Below, piece after piece: positions 9,489 to 15,525 of a DNA stretch of 20,674 nucleotides; the first letter of the stretch is position 1; every line of letters starts with the position of its first letter. Origin of the DNA: Prevotella sp. UBA6994 (GTDB lineage: Bacteria; Bacteroidota; Bacteroidia; Bacteroidales; Bacteroidaceae). Below the pieces are notes generated by a model, which did no database searches, was not told the DNA's origin, and saw only the letters and a program-made list of their open reading frames with translations. The translations under genes and the position numbers were made by a program. The stretch lies in assembly GCA_002449845.1 (NCBI GenBank), contig DJXW01000043.1, positions 1-20,674 of the forward strand. The letters are read 5' to 3'.

Positions 9489-9660
9489 TCGATTCAAATA
9501 TTATCGTTTCATTTCATCTAATCATTATACGTCTGAAATGGTTTCATGATAAAATCACATGCGGCATCCGTCTATACCTATGGTTTACGCAGTCTAAAGA
9601 AAGTGCTTAGTGAGGGTGAGCCTAATTTTCAATTTCAATCTTCAATTTTCAATCTTTTCG

Positions 9661-9983
9661 CCAAGACCTCCCCTAATTTCAGCTAAATACATTATTATCA
9701 ACGAGTTGGATTTTTCAAGACCTCACCTAACACCTCCCGTAAGACCTCCCGTCGATGCTTGTGATAGTTCGCATAAAATTGTTCGAAGAAGCTATACTCT
9801 GATACACTTGAAATGAGTGAGAGCGGAAGAAGAATCAATCGAAAAGAAGGTCGGCAAGATGGGAGGTCTATGGGAGGTCTTACGGGAGGTGTTAGGTGAG
9901 GTCTTACGGGAGGTCTTTCAAACTCTTCTGTTTTATAAGTCATTAATAATTAGGTGTTTATGAAAAACGACGGGAGGTCTTGG
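9661..9983. repeat. nested inverted repeat of iterated GGGAGGTCTTAC units
   Basis: The inner arms, 9717-9750 and 9872-9905, are perfect reverse complements over 34 bp with a 121-nt loop. Outer arms CCAAGACCTCCC (9661-9672) and GGGAGGTCTTGG (9972-9983) are a perfect 12-bp pair nested round them. Each arm consists of roughly 11-12-nt units of the type GGGAGGTCTTAC, with extra copies at 9861-9871 and 9908-9917. Short reading frames here are translations of the repeat. The element lies between structured copies A and B. Confidence 0.85.
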
Positions 9984-10003
9984 TTTAAAACAAGAAAAAG
10001 GCA

Positions 10004-10364
10004 AATCTCAAACTAGAAAAAAACATCCTCTCAATGGGATTCAGCCTGCATTGGCAATGATAGACAAAGAATCGACCAAGGACAGCGACTCTGCTCCACG
10101 TTTGCAAGAGTCAGAGCTGCCCTTCTGAACGAGGTAGTGACGGTAGTGACGATAGAAATACAAACTTTCGTATAAAGAAAATCATTTAGGTCGAGAGTAA
10201 ATGATTTCCTTTAAGGAAAGTTGCAAAACCTATCGTCACTATCGTCACCGTTTAAACATAGTATGCCTTTTCCGCCTCGTAAATGATACATTTAGACAGC
10301 GTAAACGATAGGTTTAGACATCAAAAACAATATGTTTATGAGTTCCGAATGTCTGACAGTTAGA
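10004..10364 (+). repeat. structured element, copy B
   Basis: Partner of copy A, in the same orientation. 10137-10155 pairs with 10230-10248 over 19 positions with a single G-U wobble. Inside, AACTTTC (10163-10169) pairs with GAAAGTT (10216-10222). At the tip AAATCATTTA (10179-10188) pairs perfectly with TAAATGATTT (10198-10207) round a 9-nt loop, giving one long hairpin of about 110 nt. The tail has a 22-bp direct repeat (10280-10301 and 10302-10322; GATA.RTTTAGACA). It ends about 155 nt before the aspartyl protease start. Confidence 0.78.
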
Positions 10365-10487
10365 ATTCAAATAATATCTATATCATTTAATTGAAGTTTT
10401 AATGCTCAACTTCGGGTGTTATATTCTTTTAACACATAATGACTTCATTCAATTTCGTAACAATGGTGTTTTCTCATGAAAAAGATA

Positions 10488-10495
10488 TATTTTTG
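10488..10495 (+). promoter_or_regulatory. -7 element of the aspartyl protease gene
   Basis: TATTTTTG matches TAnnTTTG. Transcription would begin near 10502, downstream of the first in-frame ATG (10476) but 19 nt before the ATG at 10521, so it argues for the second start. No good TTTG is seen upstream. Confidence 0.5.
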
Positions 10496-10520
10496 CAGGA
10501 TAGAAAATGAAGCTATAATC

Positions 10521-11726
10521 ATGAAGAATCCACTCCTTACCATACTTGTCAGTTTGTTTCTTCCAACAACGGGAACGGCACAGATGCATCGTTATAATCC
10601 CAACTTCACGTTGTCAGAGAAGAACTTTTGCGATACCATCCCCATTGAGATGGTGGATGGACAATTGTTTCTCGATGTAGAAATGAATGGAAAGACACGA
10701 CGATTCCTCCTTGATACGGGTTCCAGCCAAGGGATGATTTACCAAGGCACCGAATTGGAAGGGTGTGTAGAATTGGGTAATATGATTTCGCATGATGCCA
10801 ACAACCATGCAGACACGGTAAAGGTAGTTGCCTTGCCACCATTTCGGATGGGGAATTTACAAATAGGTCATTATGTAGCAACCGTTTTACCTCGTCCTGC
10901 AGTGCGTCCCAAACATGATGCCATCATTGGTTTCGACCTTTTCAATCGTGGGCTTTATGCGAAAATAGACACGCAAAAGGGTATTCTTATCCTCACCGAC
11001 CTCAAAAATACTTTCAAAGAGGAGGAGAAAACTGGTTATAGTGTGAAATACAAATTGAAGTGGTTTGTGCCTTATCTCATGGTTAGTCCTTTCATCAATC
11101 ACATGGACGAAGTGCTTTTTGATACGGGTTTCCGCCAATTTTTCACGATGAACAAGGGGAGTTTTAACACACATTTGGAAAACGACCTCTCTCGTCTCAA
11201 CAAGCACCTTGGCGCCAATATCAAACGACAAATAGAAGGACGTGCGAAAGGACAGTTTTCCATTGGTGCATTCGGTGCGGAGAAAGCAGATGAAGTGGCT
11301 TTTCTTCGACTCGACCGACTGAAATGGAACAAATTTTCTTTCCTTGACGTGCGTTGTATCACCACGCAAGGTGCATCAAAAATCGGTTCTCCCCTACTTA
11401 ATCATGGTGCGCTCATCATCAATCCCACAAAGAAACGCCTCACACTCCTACCCTACAACGGTACAGATAGCGTAACTATCGGCAACGAACAAATGAGTGT
11501 TGCTTTTGTTCCCGCTAACGGTAGGGCTGCCGTTGGGTTAATTTGGGATGGCTCCGAGGCTTATCAAGCAGGACTACGCCAAGGCGACATCATCCTGAAA
11601 ATAGACGATAAGCCCATTCCTACGTTCCTCGACTTTACTGCATTCCGTTTCATCAAGAACCATCGGCACCATTTTCTTGTAAGAGACAAGGATGGAAAGG
11701 ATAAGGATGTTTGGATCAAAAAATAA
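10521..11726 (+). CDS. secreted retropepsin-like aspartyl protease with PDZ domain
   Basis: 401 residues from the chosen start. An in-frame ATG exists at 10476, but the later start gives a clean signal peptide (MKNPLLTILVSLFLPTTGTA, cleavage probably before Q21) and fits the promoter. The protein is likely exported to the periplasm or cell envelope. Two retropepsin-type active-site motifs are present in one chain: LLDTGSS with Asp65 and LFDTGF with Asp201, both within hydrophobic-hydrophobic-D-T-G strands. The last ~80 residues form a PDZ domain (AVGLIWDGSEAYQAGLRQGD, then ILKIDDKPI). This is a common Bacteroidota family whose substrates are not established. The gene stands alone, with a terminator-like hairpin at its 3' end. 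Confidence 0.88.
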   Translation: MKNPLLTILVSLFLPTTGTAQMHRYNPNFTLSEKNFCDTIPIEMVDGQLFLDVEMNGKTRRFLLDTGSSQGMIYQGTELEGCVELGNMISHDANNHADTVKVVALPPFRMGNLQIGHYVATVLPRPAVRPKHDAIIGFDLFNRGLYAKIDTQKGILILTDLKNTFKEEEKTGYSVKYKLKWFVPYLMVSPFINHMDEVLFDTGFRQFFTMNKGSFNTHLENDLSRLNKHLGANIKRQIEGRAKGQFSIGAFGAEKADEVAFLRLDRLKWNKFSFLDVRCITTQGASKIGSPLLNHGALIINPTKKRLTLLPYNGTDSVTIGNEQMSVAFVPANGRAAVGLIWDGSEAYQAGLRQGDIILKIDDKPIPTFLDFTAFRFIKNHRHHFLVRDKDGKDKDVWIKK

Positions 11727-11734
11727 TACCAAAC

Positions 11735-11893
11735 CTAATTGTCTATATTCGTATCGATTAATCGAGACAATTTTTTGGGTTCTTTTCGCATATTCCAAAA
11801 TGCTACGATATAAATTACATCTTGTGTTACATGACAGTAATCTATCGTATTTTGGATTTGCATCATAGCAAATTCACTATACTTAATCTGCAT
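11735..11893 (-). pseudogene. RelE/ParE-like toxin remnant with internal deletion
   Basis: A 52-residue frame starting at the ATG at 11893 overlaps the antitoxin stop codon (11883-11885), the usual layout of type II toxin-antitoxin pairs. Residues 1-19 (MQIKYSEFAMMQIQNTIDY) resemble the first strand and helix of RelE/ParE toxins. Residues 21-47 (HVTQDVIYIVAFW, then RKEPKKL) resemble the family's last strands and C-terminal helix. Full-length relatives are usually about 90-100 residues, so about 40-45 residues from the middle appear to be lost without breaking the frame. The toxin is probably inactive. A genuine small protein cannot be excluded. Confidence 0.6.
11737..11776 (+). terminator. 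terminator-like hairpin after the aspartyl protease gene
   Basis: AATTGTCT (11737-11744) pairs with AGACAATT (11765-11772), ending in a T-run (11771-11776). A 12-bp palindrome TCGATTAATCGA lies inside and offers an alternative fold. It lies 11 nt past the stop codon and overlaps the 3' end of the toxin remnant on the other strand. Confidence 0.55.
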
Positions 11894-12137
11894 AATTGTT
11901 TATCCTATTCCAAATGGAGTCCATTAATTGAAAATGGCTGTATGTCTTACCACATTCGATTTCACGTAAACTTTTATCGATTTGAGCAATACCCTCATTT
12001 TCTTCAATAGGTTCCATAGAAGGAGTCTTTATTAAACAAGCGCCTGTAATTGAAGCATATTCCAGTTCTTTCACAATAGGTTCATCCACCATTTGCGATT
12101 CATCTATTTTCTGAGTGACATATTTTTTCTTTTCCAT
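11883..12137 (-). CDS. type II antitoxin-like protein
   Basis: 84 residues from the ATG at 12137 (MEKKKYVTQK); an upstream in-frame ATG at 12158 would add seven residues. The C-terminal half (IDKSLREIECGKTYSHFQLM) matches the pattern of small antitoxins of RelBE/ParDE pairs, where a DIxxGKxxSHEE-like segment precedes the toxin gene. The N-terminal part is not recognised. Its stop overlaps the ATG of the toxin remnant. With the toxin apparently gutted, this antitoxin is either orphaned or can only act in trans. No strong promoter was found: TAGAATTTG upstream has one base too many between the two halves of TAnnTTTG. Confidence 0.55.
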   Translation of the reverse strand: MEKKKYVTQKIDESQMVDEPIVKELEYASITGACLIKTPSMEPIEENEGIAQIDKSLREIECGKTYSHFQLMDSIWNRINNYAD

Positions 12138-12233
12138 AGCATATCTTTTATGCAGCATAAAATAAGCATAAAAAAAGACATGACCAAATTCTAAGCAAAC
12201 AATCTTTTCCTATAACAATTATTATATTATCAT

Positions 12234-12266
12234 TTTGTCCTATCTCAAAATTATTTCGTATTTTTG
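12234..12266 (+). promoter_or_regulatory. promoter of the STAS-alarmone operon
   Basis: TTTG (12234-12237), 21 nt, then TATTTTTG (12259-12266). This is a full match to the Bacteroidota consensus. Predicted start of transcription is near 12273, giving a leader of about 50 nt before the ATG at 12322. Confidence 0.75.
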
Positions 12267-12321
12267 CACACCCCTATTGCATGCGATAGATTTAATTTAA
12301 AGTGTATAACAAAGACAAGCA

Positions 12322-12624
12322 ATGAAGACAACTATTAAAGAACAAGACGGTAATCTCGTTGCTATCTTAGAGGGAAGGCTTGATACAGCCGCCGCTCCTC
12401 AAACAGAAAAAGACTTGAAACCTCTATATGATAGCGCCAGCAATGACATCATCCTCGACTGCACGAACTTGGATTTTATCTCTTCAAGTGGGTTGCGTAT
12501 CTTCTTGACCATTTTGAAAAGCGCCAAGCCGAAAGGTAACCATGTATATATCACTGGTATGAAAAACGAGATCAGAAACGTATTCGCCATGACTGGTTTT
12601 ATCAATTTGTTTGAATACAAATGA
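12322..12624 (+). CDS. STAS-domain anti-sigma factor antagonist
   Basis: 100 residues, essentially one STAS domain of the SpoIIAA/RsbV type. The signature DFISSSGLRIFL lies at 51-62; Ser55, just before SG, aligns with the serine phosphorylated by partner anti-sigma kinases in SpoIIAA. No kinase or phosphatase partner is encoded next to it. It is first in a three-gene operon. Its TGA overlaps the ATG of the synthetase gene in ATGA, which implies translational coupling. A regulatory link between STAS-type partner switching and alarmone synthesis is suggested by the arrangement alone. Confidence 0.9.
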   Translation: MKTTIKEQDGNLVAILEGRLDTAAAPQTEKDLKPLYDSASNDIILDCTNLDFISSSGLRIFLTILKSAKPKGNHVYITGMKNEIRNVFAMTGFINLFEYK

Positions 12625-13721
12625 ACATCCAACTTGATGCACACGGACAAGAGCTGATGGCTCAGTTTCGGGAAAGACTTCCTTTGCTTCAACAACTGGA
12701 GCAAGAAGCATTCAACTATCTCACACGGTCGCTTCAGCAACAGGGCATCTACGTCACGGGCATTGAGCATCGGGTAAAGACGGAGGAGTCGCTGGCTGGC
12801 AAGCTGGAGCTCAAGGGCAGTAAGTACAGGTCTATTGATGACATTACCGACCTTGTAGGCTTGCGTATCATCACGTTTTATACGGATGATGTTGACAAGA
12901 TTGCCGCCATCGTGAAAAACGCTTTCGACGTGGATTGGCAAAATTCCGTGGACAAGAGAAAGCTGCACCAACTCACCAGTTTCGGATACAACTCCCTGCA
13001 CTATATATGCAAACTGCCCAAGACCGTGGTTGACAATCCTGCCATAAACAACATTCGTTTTGAGCTGCAAATGCGCACCGCCTTGCAACATGTATGGTCA
13101 ACCATCGAGCACGATACGGGTTACAAGGGTTCCGTTCAGCTACCCAAAGAATATCGCAGACAATTCGGCAGATTAGCCGGTATGCTTGAGCTCATCGACG
13201 ATGAGTTCAGTCGTCTGCGCACTACGCTCAGCGAATATCGCCGACAGGTACAAGCTCTTGTCAAGTCGGGCAAGTTGGAAGAAGTACCTCTCTCAGAGGA
13301 AACATTCCGCAGTTTTGTCGAACTGCAACCTTTTGAGCGACTAAACCAACGCATTGCCGCCGTCAACCAAGCAGAGATTATCCCTGCCTCTCCCATGCCT
13401 TTCCTATCCTTGCTCAAGTCGTTCCAGATAGAGACACTCAAAGACTTGGAGGATTTCATTGCCGAAAACGCCGAAGATGCTTACCAATTGGCAGTGTCTC
13501 AGTTGGCTGTTACCGACCTCGACATTCTCTCCGAAAACGTTGGATTGCAAAATCTCTGTTTCGTCCATGTTCTGAAAAACGGTGGTGGCTGCCCTGGGGT
13601 GAAGAAGGTTTACGACAAGATTTATGGCAAGCAAGAGGGAAATGCCGTACTTGCGGAAATGCTGATGAAGCAAGCCGCCAACTTACCATTCATGCAAAAC
13701 TCATCATTACTCAATGACTAA
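12621..13721 (+). CDS. RelA/SpoT-type (p)ppGpp synthetase
   Basis: 366 residues. The synthetase domain transfers pyrophosphate from ATP to GTP or GDP. Visible motifs: HRVKTEESLAGKL (50-62, ATP-side basic residues), DLVGLRII with Asp77, GYNSLHY (122-128) and FELQMRT with Glu148. These are the catalytic positions of the RelA_SpoT fold. There is no HD hydrolase domain and no TGS or ACT domain, so it is not a full-length Rel. The C-terminal ~150 residues form an extra helical region longer than in typical small alarmone synthetases (200-250 residues). It overlaps STAS by 4 nt and the hydrolase gene by 8 nt. Control through the STAS protein is an inference. Confidence 0.93.
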   Translation: MNIQLDAHGQELMAQFRERLPLLQQLEQEAFNYLTRSLQQQGIYVTGIEHRVKTEESLAGKLELKGSKYRSIDDITDLVGLRIITFYTDDVDKIAAIVKNAFDVDWQNSVDKRKLHQLTSFGYNSLHYICKLPKTVVDNPAINNIRFELQMRTALQHVWSTIEHDTGYKGSVQLPKEYRRQFGRLAGMLELIDDEFSRLRTTLSEYRRQVQALVKSGKLEEVPLSEETFRSFVELQPFERLNQRIAAVNQAEIIPASPMPFLSLLKSFQIETLKDLEDFIAENAEDAYQLAVSQLAVTDLDILSENVGLQNLCFVHVLKNGGGCPGVKKVYDKIYGKQEGNAVLAEMLMKQAANLPFMQNSSLLND

Positions 13722-14289
13722 AAAAAAGATTGATTCCAGTTTGCTCGATCGAGCCATTACCTTCGCCGTGAAAGCTCACGCCAACACAGAGAGGAACAGC
13801 AAGGGATTTCCCTACATCGTACATCCGATGGAGGCAATGGCAATCGTTGCCACGATGACCTCTGACCAAGAGTTGCTGGCTGCCGCTGCCTTGCACGACA
13901 CAGTGGAAGATACAGACACCACATTAGAACAACTCACTGAGGAATTTGGACCACGTGTGGCTCATTTGGTAGATACCGAGAGCGACATGGTGATAGAAGG
14001 TCCCGAAGAAGATACATGGTATCAGCGAAAACTAACTACCATCAACAGATTGAGTGCAGCCACACGCGAGGAGCAAATAGTGGCTCTTGGCGATAAGTTG
14101 TCAAACATGCGAGCCATCGCAAGAGATTACATCAAATTAGGCGATGACCTTTGGCAGAGATTCCACGTCAAGGAGAAAGCTCCTCATGCTTGGCATTACC
14201 AAGGTCTTGCCAAAGCCTTGTCGCCACTGGCAGACACCGTAGCCTATCAAGAATTTAGCTATCTTGTGAATAAGATTTTTGGGGAATAA
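13714..14289 (+). CDS. HD-domain (p)ppGpp hydrolase (Mesh1/SpoT-N type)
   Basis: 191 residues. The HD fold that removes pyrophosphate from (p)ppGpp with Mn2+ is clear: His37 in YIVHP, His61-Asp62 in LHDTVEDT with Glu65-Asp66, and Asp127 in LGDKLSNMR. This matches small stand-alone hydrolases of the Mesh1/SAH kind. The gene starts inside the last codons of the synthetase gene (8-nt overlap), so enzymes of opposite activity are made from one message. A strong intrinsic terminator follows within 5 nt of the stop codon, ending the operon. Confidence 0.92.
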   Translation: MTKKKIDSSLLDRAITFAVKAHANTERNSKGFPYIVHPMEAMAIVATMTSDQELLAAAALHDTVEDTDTTLEQLTEEFGPRVAHLVDTESDMVIEGPEEDTWYQRKLTTINRLSAATREEQIVALGDKLSNMRAIARDYIKLGDDLWQRFHVKEKAPHAWHYQGLAKALSPLADTVAYQEFSYLVNKIFGE

Positions 14290-14293
14290 AAAC

Positions 14294-14339
14294 AATCCAG
14301 GCAACACTTTTCAAATGAAAAAGTATTGCCTGGATTTTT
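14294..14339 (+). terminator. Rho-independent terminator of the alarmone operon
   Basis: AATCCAGGCAA pairs with TTGCCTGGATT, with an inner ACTTTT/AAAAGT extension, followed by T residues. It is the strongest terminator in the window. Confidence 0.88.
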
Positions 14340-14423
14340 AATTATTCCCTCAAAGATAACATGAGGCTAAAATCTGCGAAAGCAAAGGTAATCTCTCACC
14401 TCTCACCCCCTCACCTCTAAGTC

Positions 14424-15296
14424 CTACTCCTCTGGAGCCTTGTAGATGAGTTCCATAAACTGGTCAAGTTTCGGAGTGATGATGATTTGGGTGCGGCGGT
14501 TGCGCTGCTTACCCACCTCAGAATCATTGCCAGCTACAGGATTATATTCGCCACGTCCACCGGCAGTGAGACGCTTGGGATCTACACCATAGCGGTTTTG
14601 CAGATACTGCACCACTGAAGAGGCACGCAGACAAGAGAGGTCCCAGTTGTTACGGATGTTCTCGCGCTTGATAGGCACATTGTCGGTATTACCCTCTATC
14701 AGCACGTCATAGTCCTTATAGTCCATGATAATCTTGGCAATCTTCGACAAGGTTTCCTCCGCACGGTCATTGATTTCATACGAACCACTCTTATACAGCA
14801 TGTTATCAGCCAAGGAGATATACACCACTCCCTTCAGCACCTGTACGTCCACCTCCTTGAGTTCTTCCTTGCTCAACGAGCGTGTCAGGTTGTTGGTCAA
14901 TACCATGTTCAAGGAGTCGCTTTTGTTCTTGAGCTCGGTGAGGTGACGGATATATTGGTTAGACTCATTAATCTGGTCAACCAGTTTCTCGATGCTCACG
15001 TTATTCTGGGTAGTATTGGTCAAGCTCTTGTCGAGCGACTTCTGCAAAGCGGCATAATCTTTCTTCTGTTCCAGCAACTGTTCACGAGCCAGAGCCAACT
15101 GATCTTCCAAGGAAGATACGCGCTCTTGTGATGCTGCCAGCAATGTCTTCGTATCCTGATAACTGGCTTGCAATTGCTTGTTCTCGTTCTGACAGTTCAC
15201 CAAGTCTTTCTTGCTTGCACAACTTGCCATCAACAGACATGCTGCCACGGCAAACAATAGTGTTGATTTTCTCATCGTTTCTTTCTTTTTATTCAT
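14424..15296 (-). CDS. OmpA-family peptidoglycan-binding lipoprotein
   Basis: 290 residues. The N-terminus is a lipoprotein signal ending in LLMASC, so Cys26 would be lipidated; an internal ATG at 15275 (MRKSTLLFAV) is an equally good start. Residues about 31-135 are polar and heptad-like, predicted coiled coil. Residues about 170-280 are an OmpA_C domain: EGNTDNVP with Asp205 and RNRRTQI with Arg267/268 are the usual diaminopimelate-binding positions. The protein should tether the outer membrane to peptidoglycan. It is monocistronic and divergent from the GH43 gene. The C-terminal tail PKLDQFMELI is typical of Bacteroidota members. Confidence 0.92.
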   Translation of the reverse strand: MNKKKETMRKSTLLFAVAACLLMASCASKKDLVNCQNENKQLQASYQDTKTLLAASQERVSSLEDQLALAREQLLEQKKDYAALQKSLDKSLTNTTQNNVSIEKLVDQINESNQYIRHLTELKNKSDSLNMVLTNNLTRSLSKEELKEVDVQVLKGVVYISLADNMLYKSGSYEINDRAEETLSKIAKIIMDYKDYDVLIEGNTDNVPIKRENIRNNWDLSCLRASSVVQYLQNRYGVDPKRLTAGGRGEYNPVAGNDSEVGKQRNRRTQIIITPKLDQFMELIYKAPEE

Positions 15297-15313
15297 TAGT
15301 TAATATATTTGAC

Positions 15314-15327
15314 GGGAATAGATTCCC
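15314..15327 (-). promoter_or_regulatory. palindrome in the OmpA-family 5' leader
   Basis: GGGAAT-AG-ATTCCC lies between the predicted transcription start (about 15332) and the ATG, so it would form a 6-bp hairpin in the mRNA leader or act as a small operator. Confidence 0.4.
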
Positions 15328-15338
15328 ACTATCATTGG

Positions 15339-15346
15339 CAAAAATA
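15339..15346 (-). promoter_or_regulatory. -7 element of the OmpA-family gene
   Basis: TATTTTTG on the minus strand matches TAnnTTTG, 43 nt before the first ATG. The nearest upstream TTTG (15374-15377) is too far away at 27 nt, so the match is partial. Confidence 0.5.
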
Positions 15347-15503
15347 CACCTTTCTTTTATGATTATGACGATTCAAACATGGAAAAGTTTTACTTATTAT
15401 CGATTTTTAACGAACAAACATGAAAATTATCCAAAAAAATAGCAAAAACAGACATTAGCCGCTAAAACCAAGAAAAAAGAGCTGGTATTGCAATTATTTT
15501 TGC

Positions 15504-15511
15504 TATATTTG
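15504..15511 (+). promoter_or_regulatory. -7 element of the GH43 gene
   Basis: TATATTTG is an exact TAnnTTTG, 14 nt before the ATG at 15526. The short distance implies a very short leader and slightly favours the second ATG at 15532. No clear TTTG upstream. Confidence 0.5.
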
Positions 15512-15525
15512 CAAAAACAATACTC

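Noticed and set aside
9610..9943. Short reading frames on both strands (68 and 81 codons)
   Set aside because: They are translations of the GGGAGGTCTTAC repeat (PPVRPHLTPPVRPP-type peptides) and have no start-region signals.
9052..10364. Retron or diversity-generating retroelement RNA
   Set aside because: The long hairpins prompted the idea, but no reverse transcriptase, target gene or template/variable repeat pair is in the window.
10476..10520. Upstream ATG for the aspartyl protease gene
   Set aside because: It lies before the predicted transcription start and would add 15 residues ahead of a clean signal peptide.
10887..11369. 160-codon minus-strand frame
   Set aside because: It lies wholly inside the aspartyl protease gene, has no family resemblance, and the plus-strand frame has clear domains.
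11822..12010. 62-codon plus-strand frame
   Set aside because: Overlaps the antitoxin and toxin-remnant frames on the other strand, and its peptide shows no family pattern.
12399..13091. 230-codon minus-strand frame
   Set aside because: Antisense to the STAS and synthetase genes, both of which carry recognisable catalytic or signature motifs.
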